NCBI GenBank assembly: GCA_964588555.1
Contig: CAZPPT010000003.1
Coordinates: 62,001-126,000 of the forward strand
From: JAGVWJ01 sp964588555
GTDB taxonomy: Archaea; Micrarchaeota; Micrarchaeia; Anstonellales; Bilamarchaeaceae
Reading direction: 5' to 3'
DNA: 64,000 bases
Position 1 is the stretch's first letter; each line of letters opens with the position of its first letter. Shown here in pieces: positions 1-8,201 of the stretch. The notes beneath the pieces are model-generated. The model was not told where the DNA came from, did no database searches, and worked only from the letters and a program-made list of their open reading frames with translations. The translations under genes and the position numbers were made by a program.

Positions 1-493
1 GAGAAAAAACAACTATGTCAAATAAACCAAGTTCGCCTAATGGTGTCCGCATATCTACACATAAAAACGAATGCTGTGGGTCAGGGATAACGCAGGGCTG
101 GCCCTCCGTTGTGATTAGGCCTAAATGCCGTAAACGCGCTTCTAAAACCGCTGATTCGTTTATATCAACGCCTACATATTTCACGGGCTGAAACCTGCCA
201 AAATAAGATGTAATGGCAGAAGCCTCAATACCGACATCACATCCAACATCTAAGATGCTGAGTAAATGGCGGGATGGGTGGTACGGGCCGACCTTGCGAC
301 GTAATAGATCAATAAACCCAGCCGAACGTATTGTAAAAAGTCTTTGCGTATGTGGACTCGTCAAAAAACTGAGATCGTGTGCTCCTTCTAATTCGATTAG
401 TTCGTTAGCGGCACCGCCCCGCCTAATAATAGAATCCATCTTCCGCAATATGCCAAGCTTATCTGGCATATGCAGTAATTTAGTAGTACGCAC
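1..493 (-). CDS. SAM-dependent methyltransferase, C-terminus cut by window edge
   Basis: An open frame runs from position 493 to the left edge without a stop. It encodes a class I SAM methyltransferase fold: motif I ILDVGCDVGIEAS lies about 80 residues in, followed by the acidic end of beta-2 in YVGVDINESA, then LFDIVVF at the edge (motif IV region). The first 75 residues are charged and resemble no domain I know. The start is probably GTG at 493, because a TATA-like TTTAAAAG lies about 25 bases upstream (leaderless pattern); ATG at 469 is the alternative. The substrate cannot be told. Confidence 0.75.
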   Translation of the reverse strand, partial: MRTTKLLHMPDKLGILRKMDSIIRRGGAANELIELEGAHDLSFLTSPHTQRLFTIRSAGFIDLLRRKVGPYHPSRHLLSILDVGCDVGIEASAITSYFGRFQPVKYVGVDINESAVLEARLRHLGLITTEGQPCVIPDPQHSFLCVDMRTPLGELGLFDIVVFS

Positions 494-547
494 ATAAAAC
501 TTTCCCAGAAAATCCTTTTAAATGTATCTTTTACCACTTTTAATAAC

Positions 548-1291
548 TTACTTTAAATAGTTGATGAGCCACTCACTACTTTCTTCTACCAATTGCTTAA
601 AATGAAGCGGACTTATAAAAAAATGGTCAGCACCTTTTACAATAACGAGCTTTTTATCCTTGCTTGCAATTGAGGCAATTATGCCCTGTGGGTGGGATAA
701 TGGAACGGTCGTGTCTCTGTCACCGTGGATTACAAGCGTCGGTGCAGTAATCGATTGGCCAATTGAATTCATGTCGTATGTTTTCGCATCTTCAAATGCG
801 CCAAAGCGCACTTTTTTCTCAAAAAGCGTGACAAAACCCTCCATTTTCCATTTTTCGATTCCATGGTGCCCCAATCGGTCAGACCAAAGTTTCGTGTAAT
901 CAAAAACGGGGCATTTGAGGGATAATACATCAAATGGCAACATGCTTGCAACGATAAGTGAGACTGCGCCGCTAAAACTCGAACCGACGAGCCCAATTTT
1001 TTTATAGTTTTTAGATTTGGCGAACGCATAAACGGCGCGGACGTTTTCAACCGCCTTTGAAAGCGTTAAATGTTCTATGTCGCCCTCGCTTTCCCCGTGG
1101 CCATACAAGTCAAGGGCAAGGGTTGAAACGCCTGCAGCGTTCATTTTTTCAGCTAGCGCGACGCCGGTTCGCGAATTCTTGTTTGATAAGTACCCATGCG
1201 AGATAATGACGACGGAGTTGCAGTTTGGCGTTTCGTTATAATTGCAGCAAACTTTGCCTGCTTTTGAATTTACGAACAATTTTTCTGTCAT
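548..1291 (-). CDS. alpha/beta hydrolase (serine esterase/acyl hydrolase family)
   Basis: A 247-residue cytosolic alpha/beta hydrolase with no signal peptide. Visible family landmarks are the oxyanion region VVIISHGYLSNKNS, the LDLYGHGESEG strand-loop, the nucleophile elbow GSSFSG (Ser near residue 105), the acid in HGDRDTTVP and the catalytic His in KGADHFF near the C-terminus. The triad is therefore intact. It is close to the BAAT/dienelactone-hydrolase-like group, so a small ester or thioester is a likely substrate, but specificity cannot be read. It diverges from the aminotransferase gene and appears leaderless, with TATTTAAA about 25 bases upstream of the ATG. Confidence 0.85.
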   Translation of the reverse strand: MTEKLFVNSKAGKVCCNYNETPNCNSVVIISHGYLSNKNSRTGVALAEKMNAAGVSTLALDLYGHGESEGDIEHLTLSKAVENVRAVYAFAKSKNYKKIGLVGSSFSGAVSLIVASMLPFDVLSLKCPVFDYTKLWSDRLGHHGIEKWKMEGFVTLFEKKVRFGAFEDAKTYDMNSIGQSITAPTLVIHGDRDTTVPLSHPQGIIASIASKDKKLVIVKGADHFFISPLHFKQLVEESSEWLINYLK

Positions 1292-1312
1292 ACGATTGAA
1301 ACTGTTTAGAAT

Positions 1313-1323
1313 GGTTTAAATAG
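1313..1323. promoter_or_regulatory. shared TATA element of a divergent promoter
   Basis: GTTTAAATAGA sits between two divergent genes. Read leftwards it gives TATTTAAA about 25 bases before the hydrolase ATG (leaderless); read rightwards it gives TTTAAATA about 38 bases before the aminotransferase ATG, which has its own AGAGGAG ribosome-binding site. One near-symmetrical TATA could serve both directions. This is inferred from spacing alone. Confidence 0.45.
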
Positions 1324-1359
1324 ATAACTTATTGAAAAGGTAGCTAAAGAGGAGATACT

Positions 1360-2877
1360 ATGTCAGAACTAACACGTGCACGAATGTCATTTGCAAATGA
1401 CATACGCGGAACGCTTCCAAAGTCCCTTGGAAGCACTCTTGCAAAAATATTTGCACGGAATCGGCCGCTTCTCGACTTTTCGAGCGGAGATTTGCCAAAG
1501 TGCATAAATGGCAGGAGGTTCCCAACTGTTGAGGAAGCAATGAGGCAATTTAACGGTGCCGCAATGGCATACGACCACCCCTATTATGAAGAAGCGCAGG
1601 AAGCTGCCTGGAGGTATATCACGGGACTTGACGTGCGGCGCATGGAAAAGGAGCGTGGAAGGGTACATGTGATACCGGGCATAAGTGGGTTTATGAAAAC
1701 TGCAGTACGAATAAGTGCGCAAGCATTGCTCCAAGACGATTGGCAAACGTCACCACCACTCTTTGTCATTATCCCGCCTACGCACCCTCATTGGATTGCG
1801 GCAATTGTTGATTATTTTGGATACTCTGCGATCAGGACGATCAAAAGAACTGCAGATGGGATGCCGGATGCTGAAGACATGGATCGAGTATTTCGGGAAA
1901 TCGACCGGCCGTTTGTAGTGATTGCGTCTCCTGATGAAAATCCTAGCGGCATATGCACGCCAAATTCATTTTACCACAACGAGGCAAGAACAGGCCTACT
2001 TGACAAGATCCGTAACCACACCCGCTGGGGCATATTCATATTTGATGCAATATATATGGACCTTGCCTGGGGAAACAATGCGGGGAAACGGCACGACCTC
2101 GTCAAAATTGGTGAAGAATTAGGCGTACGTACGATCATGGTGCATAGCCTTTCAAAACTATTCATGAAACCTGGCTTGCGGATCGGAGGGGCAGCGTATG
2201 TTGGCCCATTAGATAATATTGGGGCTGAATTACTAAGGGGTTTACGGCGGGAAGTTGACGGGAACATCAAAAACGGAATTGCAGGGCCTTCGCTTATGGC
2301 ATTAATTGAAGCGTATAGTGGTAACGAAGTGATTGCCCAAGAATGCAGGCAAATTGTTGCAGAAGTCAAAGAACGGGTCGAACGTAATGAGGGAATTTTA
2401 AATTCTGGCCCCATGAGTAAATTTTATCCGGACGCTGCCATCGAAGCGGCATTTTATGGGCTCCATACGCTTGCTTCGGATGGAAAGCAACTCCCATGGG
2501 CTAACCCTGAGTATCAACAATGGCTAATAGACCTTATTGAATCTCGACTGGATTTGGGTGACATTGACACCCGAATGGCATGGGCTGATTTTAGGTTGAT
2601 TGTCGGGCAGATGGGCATGAGCGGCTCGCATGCATTTGCGACTGAATTGGTCATGAATGGCCTTAAGGTTTTGTCAGAGGACCCATTTTATCCGCTTTTT
2701 GTGGATGATGGGTTGAAGAACGCATATGCACGACCAACCGCTGACCGCGTCGCCATTCGGACAATACTTGCATATGATGAAGGACCTACGCGGGAAGCAA
2801 AGGAGATTATCGACCGCGTATGGCACGAGCGTATTAGCGAGTATGCCGCAGGGAAGTGGCGAAGTGCATACCAATAA
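1360..2877 (+). CDS. PLP-dependent aminotransferase, fold type I (class I/II)
   Basis: A 505-residue fold-type I PLP enzyme. The pieces are in order: SPDENPSG with the cofactor-contacting Asn near residue 194, FDAIYMD giving Asp229 and Tyr232, the Schiff-base lysine Lys266 in HSLSKLF, and Arg274 in PGLRIGG. At 505 residues it is about 100 longer than typical aspartate aminotransferases, with a long N-terminal part and a divergent small domain. AGAGGAG lies 6 bases before the ATG. Substrate is unknown: amino acid transamination is the family expectation, but decarboxylase or lyase members share these motifs. It sits alone between the hydrolase and the RNA methyltransferase. Confidence 0.8.
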   Translation: MSELTRARMSFANDIRGTLPKSLGSTLAKIFARNRPLLDFSSGDLPKCINGRRFPTVEEAMRQFNGAAMAYDHPYYEEAQEAAWRYITGLDVRRMEKERGRVHVIPGISGFMKTAVRISAQALLQDDWQTSPPLFVIIPPTHPHWIAAIVDYFGYSAIRTIKRTADGMPDAEDMDRVFREIDRPFVVIASPDENPSGICTPNSFYHNEARTGLLDKIRNHTRWGIFIFDAIYMDLAWGNNAGKRHDLVKIGEELGVRTIMVHSLSKLFMKPGLRIGGAAYVGPLDNIGAELLRGLRREVDGNIKNGIAGPSLMALIEAYSGNEVIAQECRQIVAEVKERVERNEGILNSGPMSKFYPDAAIEAAFYGLHTLASDGKQLPWANPEYQQWLIDLIESRLDLGDIDTRMAWADFRLIVGQMGMSGSHAFATELVMNGLKVLSEDPFYPLFVDDGLKNAYARPTADRVAIRTILAYDEGPTREAKEIIDRVWHERISEYAAGKWRSAYQ

Positions 2878-2902
2878 AACCCCTTTCCCTATTCAATAAC
2901 AC

Positions 2903-3775
2903 ATGGATGAAGGCGAATTTCGTTCCTGGCTCTCTAGTTATACTGATGCAGATAAATGTATCGCTGCATTTTATAATCAAAAACAGTTCTTTCGGGTTAA
3001 TACGATCAAAATAAGTGTTGAAAAATTTCGTGAAATGCCAAAACTATTGTTTAAGCAAACTGCATATTACGATGCGGCGTTTGAACTAGAAGAACGTGGA
3101 TATGCAATTGGCAAAACGTGGGAATATTTTCTTGGATATATCTATCCGCAAAGCCTGCCGTCGATTCTGACTGCATTAGTACTTAATCCAAAACCACACG
3201 AGACTGTTTTGGATGTTGCCGCAGCACCAGGCTCAAAATTTTCCCACATGGCAATGCTCATGGAAAACACAGGCGTCCTTGTTGGAAATGAATTAAAAAA
3301 AGAGAAGTTGTCTGCGCTTTATGCTACCATTAATCGCTTAAACGTACTTAATTCCATCGTTACCCTTCGGGATGGAAGTCTGTTGAACTGGAAGGAACGA
3401 TTTGATAAAGTTCTCTTAGATGCACCCTGCACTGCGCTAGGAAGCGGCGAGGGTGCGCTTTCGCGGTGGGACATAAGCCATTCCAAATCCATCTCAAACC
3501 TGCAGAAAAAGATGCTCTTTAGCGCGTATGACGCATTAAAGAAGGGCGGGGAACTCGTATACTCTACTTGTACGTATGCCAAGGAAGAAAATGAAGAAGT
3601 AGTAAGGAATTTACTTGACAACGTCCCGACCGCGAAGCTCGAAGCAATTAATATGAATATTCCGCACGATCCCGGATTAAGCGAATATGGGGATGAATTT
3701 AGAAAATGTTATCGAATTTATCCGCACCATCTGGAAAGCGAGGGGTTTTTTATTGCAAAGATAAGAAAAGAGTAA
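2903..3775 (+). CDS. NSUN/RsmB-family RNA (cytosine-C5) methyltransferase
   Basis: A 290-residue RNA m5C methyltransferase. The SAM site is DVAAAPGSK (residues 104-112), and both family cysteines are present: Cys176 in DAPCTALG, which assists release, and Cys223 in YSTCTY, the nucleophile. The protein ends right after the catalytic core, so it lacks a fused RNA-binding domain. That function may be supplied by the PUA-like protein two genes downstream, since bacterial RsmF-type enzymes carry such a domain fused. The stop overlaps the next start (TAATG), implying translational coupling. Target could be tRNA or rRNA; this cannot be decided from sequence. Confidence 0.92.
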   Translation: MDEGEFRSWLSSYTDADKCIAAFYNQKQFFRVNTIKISVEKFREMPKLLFKQTAYYDAAFELEERGYAIGKTWEYFLGYIYPQSLPSILTALVLNPKPHETVLDVAAAPGSKFSHMAMLMENTGVLVGNELKKEKLSALYATINRLNVLNSIVTLRDGSLLNWKERFDKVLLDAPCTALGSGEGALSRWDISHSKSISNLQKKMLFSAYDALKKGGELVYSTCTYAKEENEEVVRNLLDNVPTAKLEAINMNIPHDPGLSEYGDEFRKCYRIYPHHLESEGFFIAKIRKE

Positions 3776-4020
3776 TGATAAATATGGAAACAACTGATTG
3801 GAAACAAATGATCTTAAATACGAGGAAACAAGATAGGGCAAATAAGAATAGAAAAAAAGAAAATATTGATCATGATTTAATTGCATATGGTGTCTCCCGC
3901 TCTGGTAAGACGGAAACTAAACAGGATTTGCTTAAATATATCGATAGATTAGAAAGAAAATACAGAGGAAGAAAGAAGGAGAATATATCCGAAAAAATAG
4001 ATAAATATCTATATGGATAA
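3775..4020 (+). CDS. small highly basic protein of unknown function
   Basis: An 81-residue protein placed exactly between the methyltransferase and the PUA-like gene, with a one-base overlap at its start (TAATG) and at its end (TAATG). It is Lys/Arg-rich and mostly helical, with no Cys and no membrane segment. A second ATG three codons in could be used. The tight coupling on both sides suggests it is translated and perhaps works with the RNA-modifying neighbours, for example by contacting RNA. I recognise no family. Base composition is more AT-rich than the flanking genes. Confidence 0.55.
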   Translation: MINMETTDWKQMILNTRKQDRANKNRKKENIDHDLIAYGVSRSGKTETKQDLLKYIDRLERKYRGRKKENISEKIDKYLYG

Positions 4021-4460
4021 TGGATAAAATGGCATTCATCAGAAACAAAGAGAAAAACTTCAAAAAATATCTGGAAAACCATTTCGGTTTGGTGTTACCT
4101 GGCACAGTTGAACTATTCTACGCAAAAGGAATACGTATTGGCAACAAGGAACTGCGTAAAAGCCCAATCCACGGGGAATTGGGGTATGCTGCGTGCGATG
4201 CGGGATTCAATCCGACAAACGCGTTAATCCAAAATTTTGGCCATTTGGCGCGTAAAAATACAGTGGATGTAGGAGAAGCTGATGCAAAAAAGTTTGCGCA
4301 CGGAAAGCCCGTTTCCATTGATTTAAAGGGAAAAACAAGATACGTAGTAGTTCGCTACAAAGAACACATACTTGGACTTGGGCAATATAGTGCAGAACAA
4401 AGAAGAATTTTAAACAAGATCCCTGAAAAAAGAAGTAGGGACATAATTAATGAGATTTAG
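4020..4460 (+). CDS. PUA-like RNA-binding protein, NOL1/NOP2/fmu type
   Basis: A 146-residue protein resembling the RNA-binding tail of NOL1/NOP2/fmu-type methyltransferases. The C-terminal half, from HGKPVSIDLKGKTRYVVVRY to ILGLGQYS, has the beta-strand pattern of a PUA domain: a glycine-rich turn, then VVVRYKEHILGLG. The N-terminal part (VLPGTVELFYAKG and GIRIG) fits the same family. In many bacteria this module is fused to the m5C methyltransferase; here it is a separate gene two positions downstream of one. It probably delivers the RNA substrate. An internal Met at codon 4 is an alternative start. Confidence 0.7.
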   Translation: MDKMAFIRNKEKNFKKYLENHFGLVLPGTVELFYAKGIRIGNKELRKSPIHGELGYAACDAGFNPTNALIQNFGHLARKNTVDVGEADAKKFAHGKPVSIDLKGKTRYVVVRYKEHILGLGQYSAEQRRILNKIPEKRSRDIINEI

Positions 4461-4465
4461 AGAGT

Positions 4466-4819
4466 ATGGCTCACGTCTATTGTTCTCCTAATTGCGGCGC
4501 TAAAGCGTTTACCGATACATTTTTTGCAGATAGGCATACTCGAGTAACAAGACAAATACTTTGTGAAAATTGTAATTATTTTGGGCTCCCCGTAATTCTA
4601 GATATTAAAGAATATGACAAAAATAAATTTCCAAATAGAAAAATTGAGCAATTGATAAACAAACGTGACTCGCGTTTTAATAAAATAGACGCAGTTTTAG
4701 GCGTACTTCTTCTTATAGGTATTGCACTGTCTTTTTTTGTAGATACAAAAACAGTATTGATTTATCTTTTTATCACTCTTATTTTATTAATTATAATCGG
4801 AATAAAAATTAAAGAATGA
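4466..4819 (+). CDS. zinc-ribbon-like membrane protein, unknown function
   Basis: A 117-residue protein with two parts. Residues 1-40 hold CSPNC and CENC cysteine pairs, which could bind one zinc. After a charged linker, residues 75-113 form two closely spaced hydrophobic helices ending in basic KIKE, so it is a small membrane-anchored protein with a cytosolic metal knuckle. It starts 6 bases after the previous stop with GAGAGT upstream. It is AT-rich compared with the surrounding genes, which may indicate transfer or relaxed selection. No family is recognised. Confidence 0.6.
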   Translation: MAHVYCSPNCGAKAFTDTFFADRHTRVTRQILCENCNYFGLPVILDIKEYDKNKFPNRKIEQLINKRDSRFNKIDAVLGVLLLIGIALSFFVDTKTVLIYLFITLILLIIIGIKIKE

Positions 4820-4841
4820 AAATTTTAAAAAAGGTGAAAAT

Positions 4842-5006
4842 ATGGCAGTTTTAGAATGTAGTGTAGGATGCAGTTCGAAGGTAGAATCAAACCGTTGTTG
4901 CAACGCGCCAATGGAAGTAAAGGAAATGATGCTTTCATGCAGTTCATGCGGAAAAGAGGTTGCAGTCAATAATTGCTGTGGAAAACCGATGAAAGAAAAG
5001 GAATAA
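4842..5006 (+). CDS. 54-residue Cys-rich protein made of two repeats
   Basis: An ATG with AAGGTGAAAAT upstream (good ribosome-binding site) opens a 54-residue frame. It contains two copies of one pattern: a Cys pair (CSVGC, then CSSC), a short spacer containing Val, then CC followed by x-x-P-M and a Lys/Glu tail (CCNAPMEVKE and CCGKPMKEKE). Eight cysteines in 54 residues suggest two small zinc or iron knuckles. It is too short for common length cut-offs and easily missed. The next gene encodes another small metal-ligand-rich protein. Metal storage, redox or zinc ribbon roles are all possible; none is shown. Confidence 0.65.
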   Translation: MAVLECSVGCSSKVESNRCCNAPMEVKEMMLSCSSCGKEVAVNNCCGKPMKEKE

Positions 5007-5055
5007 ATAAAAGAAACGACGTTTTCTTAGCAAAGAACAATACCGGGTGATAGTG

Positions 5056-5265
5056 ATGACCGAGACGGGCATTTGCGACTGCTGCTATAATGTGGCAAAA
5101 CAGCTGGTGAAAAAAACCGAGTTCCTCTGGTATGCGGACCGCCATATGGTGGATGCACAAAAGGAAAAGCACCCCAAGTGCAAGGCAACGTGGGATACAA
5201 TAATTACTGATGAAAAAAAGCACGTTGAAATGTTAAAAAGGCTTATTGAAGGGGGATTATGCTAA
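5056..5265 (+). CDS. small two-helix protein with ferritin-like E..ExxH pattern
   Basis: A 69-residue protein. The start is set at ATG 5056 because GGGTGAT lies 5-6 bases upstream; two upstream GTG codons are less likely. It has an N-terminal CDCC cluster, then a helix with Glu22, a short loop with Cys42, and a second helix with the pattern E53-x2-H56. Glu followed about 30 residues later by ExxH is the ligand layout of half-size (encapsulated-type) ferritins and rubrerythrin halves, so a dimeric di-iron site is conceivable. This is inference from spacing only. It overlaps the next gene by 7 bases. Confidence 0.55.
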   Translation: MTETGICDCCYNVAKQLVKKTEFLWYADRHMVDAQKEKHPKCKATWDTIITDEKKHVEMLKRLIEGGLC

Positions 5266-5855
5266 CTGGATCCACACATCCTAGGCAAGGCCGGACCCGT
5301 ACAATGAAAATAACGACGCGCGCATTCGGGCAGTTCAAGGCAGAATGTGAGCAATATGCACGCCGCATGGAACTCCCGCTTCAAGGAAGGGCCAATCTAA
5401 TTCTAATGGACATGATTACTGAAGGCGAGGACGGGATTATGCTGTCAATACCAAGAAACGCTATTTTAAGCAACATATTTGCAAGGCACCTGAACGCTCT
5501 GAGATATGGGGAGATAAATACGTTTGTTTGTGCCCCCTCCATGGCAGATGCACCGATTGATTATGTTGATTTATTTAGGATTTTATATGAAACATTTCCA
5601 GAAAAAGACATAGGTACCATGACGCAAACAGTTCCACGCGAAATATTTGTCGCCCCTCTGCTGTTTCTTGTCCCCCATTGGACAATTGAGGAAATGATCT
5701 CTGATATGACTCGTGTAAGTAAAGCATTGTCTCAAACTATCGAATACATGCGCATGGCGAATATGGTCCCCAACTTAGAGACATATAAACCAATCATGGA
5801 CATACTGCCGTTGATCGCAGAACGAAAAATTCCGGAATACGAGATAAATGGCTAA
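5259..5855 (+). CDS. hypothetical protein, 198 aa
   Basis: The frame begins at ATG 5259, which overlaps the end of the previous gene and has GAAGGGGGA just upstream. An internal ATG at 5304 (MKITTRAF) is an alternative start that would remove a Gly/Arg-rich leader. The protein is soluble, helical and rather methionine-rich, with no Cys apart from one near residue 30 and one near 90. I recognise no domain. The overlap ties it to the small ferritin-like gene. It ends 4 bases from the convergent aldehyde dehydrogenase gene. Confidence 0.6.
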   Translation: MLTGSTHPRQGRTRTMKITTRAFGQFKAECEQYARRMELPLQGRANLILMDMITEGEDGIMLSIPRNAILSNIFARHLNALRYGEINTFVCAPSMADAPIDYVDLFRILYETFPEKDIGTMTQTVPREIFVAPLLFLVPHWTIEEMISDMTRVSKALSQTIEYMRMANMVPNLETYKPIMDILPLIAERKIPEYEING

Positions 5856-5859
5856 TGCC

Positions 5860-7359
5860 TCACAATTGGCCATATACGACATAATGCCATGACTTACGTG
5901 CAAGCCCAGTCTGGTCGATATAGACGTGTTTAAGGTTCGTGTACTCTTCAAGGGATGTAAGCGACAGGTCCTTCCCAAACCCGCTTTGTTTAAAGCCACC
6001 ATGGGGCGTTTCACTTGTTAGTGCCCCGTGCTCATTGATCCAGACGGTTCCGAATCGTAATTTGTTTGCAACCTTAATCGCAGTAGTTATGTCTTTCCCA
6101 TAGACGCTTGCTGCAAGGCCATAGGGGACATCATTTGCCTTTTCGATTGCCTCATCGATCGTTTCGTATGTGGCGACCCCCAGTACGGGGCCGAATATCT
6201 CCTCCTGGCAGATCCTCATCCGTTGGCTGACATTTCTAAATAATGCAGGTACCAAGTATGAGCCATTTTCAAATAGTTTGCCTTTTGGCCGATGGCCGCC
6301 AAAGAGAAGCTCGGCACCTTCGTCCATGCCTGTTTTTATATAGTTTTCAACCCGGTCACGTTGCCTGTTTGAAATAAGGGGCCCCATGTCAGTATTTTTA
6401 TGGAGTGGGTCGCCAAGTCGGATCTTGTGCATTTCTGCAAGGATTCGGCGGATAAGCTCTTTTTCCTGTTTTCGAGTTACATATATGCGGGTAACTGCAG
6501 TACAATCCTGCCCCGTGTTCCAAAATGCGCCAACTGTTGCACCCTTTGCCACCATGTCAAGGTCTGCATCGGGCATGACGATAAGTGGGGCCTTTCCCCC
6601 AAGCTCAAGATGTACCTTTTTTACGTTTTCGGATGCGAGGTGCATAATTTTTTTGCCCGTATTGGTGTCGCCAGTAAGCGAAACCATGTCCACTTTGGGG
6701 CTTCCGGCAATTTCAGCACCAATGATTTCGCCTGGCCCGGTTACGACATTAAAGACCCCCTTTGGGATACCGACTTTTTCGACAAACTTGGTAAATTCAA
6801 GAAGCGTGAGCGGCGTATAGCTTGCAGGCTTGATGACGACTGAATTTCCCGCGGCAAGCGCTGGTGCAAGTTTCCATATGGCAATATAAAGGGGGTAATT
6901 CCACGGCACAATACTTCCTACCACGCCCACCGGTTCACGGCGGAGAAAACTGGTGCCCATTCCCGAATACTCATTTGCCGCAATGCCAGTAAGCATGCGT
7001 GAAGCACCTGCAAAAAAACGCAGGTTGTCCACGATAAAAGGTAGGTCGCTATCTCGGGAATACTTGATTGTCTTTCCGGTATTTATGCTTTCGAGTCGTG
7101 CAAGGGAAAAGGTGTGCTTTTCTACAAGATCTGCAAGCTTCCAAAGCAGTTGCCCGCGTGCGGCCGGCGTTAAGTCCCTCCAGTCGCCCCGATTAAATGA
7201 CTCATGTGCCGCATCAATTGCACGTTTAACGTCATCACGCGTTGCTTTTGCAACATTTGCAATGAGTTTGCCGGTTGCCGGGTTATATACCTCAAACGTA
7301 TCGCGGTCGCGTGCATCTGCCCATTTGCCGTCAATATACATCCGATAGTTTGTTGCCAT
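5860..7359 (-). CDS. aldehyde dehydrogenase, aminobutyraldehyde/betaine-aldehyde type
   Basis: A 499-residue NAD(P)-dependent aldehyde dehydrogenase. Landmarks are PWNYP, the cofactor loop SLTGDTNTG, the general base Glu in HLELGG (Glu252) and the nucleophile Cys286 in NTGQDCTA, so it looks active. The GQDCTA neighbourhood and the TG-x-x-x-TG loop resemble gamma-aminobutyraldehyde (PatD) and betaine-aldehyde enzymes more than other classes. That would fit the putrescine-forming genes aguA/aguB in this window, but substrate assignment remains inference. The start is the Met of MATNYRM; a slightly longer in-frame start at 7374 exists. Confidence 0.9.
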   Translation of the reverse strand: MATNYRMYIDGKWADARDRDTFEVYNPATGKLIANVAKATRDDVKRAIDAAHESFNRGDWRDLTPAARGQLLWKLADLVEKHTFSLARLESINTGKTIKYSRDSDLPFIVDNLRFFAGASRMLTGIAANEYSGMGTSFLRREPVGVVGSIVPWNYPLYIAIWKLAPALAAGNSVVIKPASYTPLTLLEFTKFVEKVGIPKGVFNVVTGPGEIIGAEIAGSPKVDMVSLTGDTNTGKKIMHLASENVKKVHLELGGKAPLIVMPDADLDMVAKGATVGAFWNTGQDCTAVTRIYVTRKQEKELIRRILAEMHKIRLGDPLHKNTDMGPLISNRQRDRVENYIKTGMDEGAELLFGGHRPKGKLFENGSYLVPALFRNVSQRMRICQEEIFGPVLGVATYETIDEAIEKANDVPYGLAASVYGKDITTAIKVANKLRFGTVWINEHGALTSETPHGGFKQSGFGKDLSLTSLEEYTNLKHVYIDQTGLARKSWHYVVYGQL

Positions 7360-7398
7360 GACGGATACGATCAAGGGAAATTTATAAACATTGCCTTC

Positions 7399-7908
7399 TT
7401 ATTTTGGCGAAAATGTAGCAAGAATTGTAAGGTACGTGCGCGCCTCAAACCGGTCCGCATCCAAAAATGAAGGATCGCGTACAACCACGGCAAGTAGGTC
7501 CGGAAAATCAATGAGCGATTCGACCCATTGTCCCCGTAACATATCAACATTTCGCCGAATAAATGGCAAAAGATCAGCCAGCTCCATTACGGAAAGCAAC
7601 TGACCAAACGTCAAAAGCGCCTCGGCACGCGTGTCGGGAAATGGCGTATCCCGGATTATGGAAATCAAAAAGGAGATTATATGCCCCTCGTGATCCTGCG
7701 GCACAAGCAATGCAATTTTCTTGATTGCATCTGAACGAACCCATGCGTGGGGATTCCGTGTTGCAACAATTGATTCGATTGCTGCCGACTCAATTGCAGA
7801 TTGTTGCCCGGATTTAATTGGCAAACTGCCTTCAACCAAAGGGGCAGTGCGAAGAGGGGAAAGATTCTTACTTGAAGCTGGTGGCTTATTGATAAGGCTA
7901 AGGTTCAT
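7399..7908 (-). CDS. HEAT-repeat-like protein of unknown function
   Basis: Starting from MNLSLINKPP (7908), which follows an AT-rich promoter stretch, the product is 169 residues. From about residue 40 it reads as paired amphipathic helices (RNPHAWVRSDAIKKIALLV, then TRAEALLTFGQLL, then LADLLPFIRRNVDML) like two to three HEAT-type repeats, suggesting a protein-protein contact role. The N-terminal 35 residues are Ser/Pro-rich. The upstream extension to 7950 is probably not translated, being hydrophobic and AT-rich. No partner can be named. Confidence 0.55.
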   Translation of the reverse strand: MNLSLINKPPASSKNLSPLRTAPLVEGSLPIKSGQQSAIESAAIESIVATRNPHAWVRSDAIKKIALLVPQDHEGHIISFLISIIRDTPFPDTRAEALLTFGQLLSVMELADLLPFIRRNVDMLRGQWVESLIDFPDLLAVVVRDPSFLDADRFEARTYLTILATFSPK

Positions 7909-7968
7909 ATAATTCACATAAATTAAATAAAATACTATAAAATATAACAATCAAAAGATATTAAAATG

Positions 7969-8151
7969 TTAACCTATGGTTCGCCCTTCATCTTTTGGTT
8001 CTGCCCAAACTTCATAGAGATGAATGGTACCCCGCGTAATCTCGATTATATTAGTCCTGAATCCCTGGGCCTCAAACTGGTCTGCAATCTGGCGTGCCTG
8101 TTCGCGCGACATGGCGCGTCCGACACAACGGGAAGTACGGGGCGGATCCAT
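7969..8151 (-). CDS. small protein of unknown function, 60 aa
   Basis: A 60-residue basic protein. After a short Arg/Pro-rich start it reads SREQARQIADQFEAQGFRTN, then strands IIEITRG and TIHLYEVWAEP: one helix followed by two beta strands, a ferredoxin-like half or SPOR-like pattern. The ATG at 8151 lies about 25 bases after TATAAAAA, matching a leaderless promoter shared with the divergent lipoprotein gene. An internal Met (MSREQ) is an alternative start. Confidence 0.5.
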   Translation of the reverse strand: MDPPRTSRCVGRAMSREQARQIADQFEAQGFRTNIIEITRGTIHLYEVWAEPKDEGRTIG

Positions 8152-8172
8152 ACCTATATTAGCACAAAAAGA

Positions 8173-8180
8173 TTTTTATA
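8173..8180. promoter_or_regulatory. single TATA box between two divergent leaderless genes
   Basis: TTTTTATA lies 22 bases from the minus-strand ATG at 8151 and 22 bases from the plus-strand ATG at 8202. Read on the minus strand it is TATAAAAA. The symmetrical placement suggests one element directing both leaderless transcripts, or two overlapping ones. Confidence 0.45.
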
Positions 8181-8201
8181 AGGGAATTGGGAAAACAAAA
8201 C

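Noticed and set aside
213..497. 94-codon open frame on the plus strand
   Set aside because: It lies opposite the methyltransferase fragment, whose SAM motif shows that the minus strand is coding.
5047..5055. Upstream GTG starts for the ferritin-like small gene
   Set aside because: They overlap the GGGTGAT ribosome-binding site that is correctly spaced for ATG 5056.
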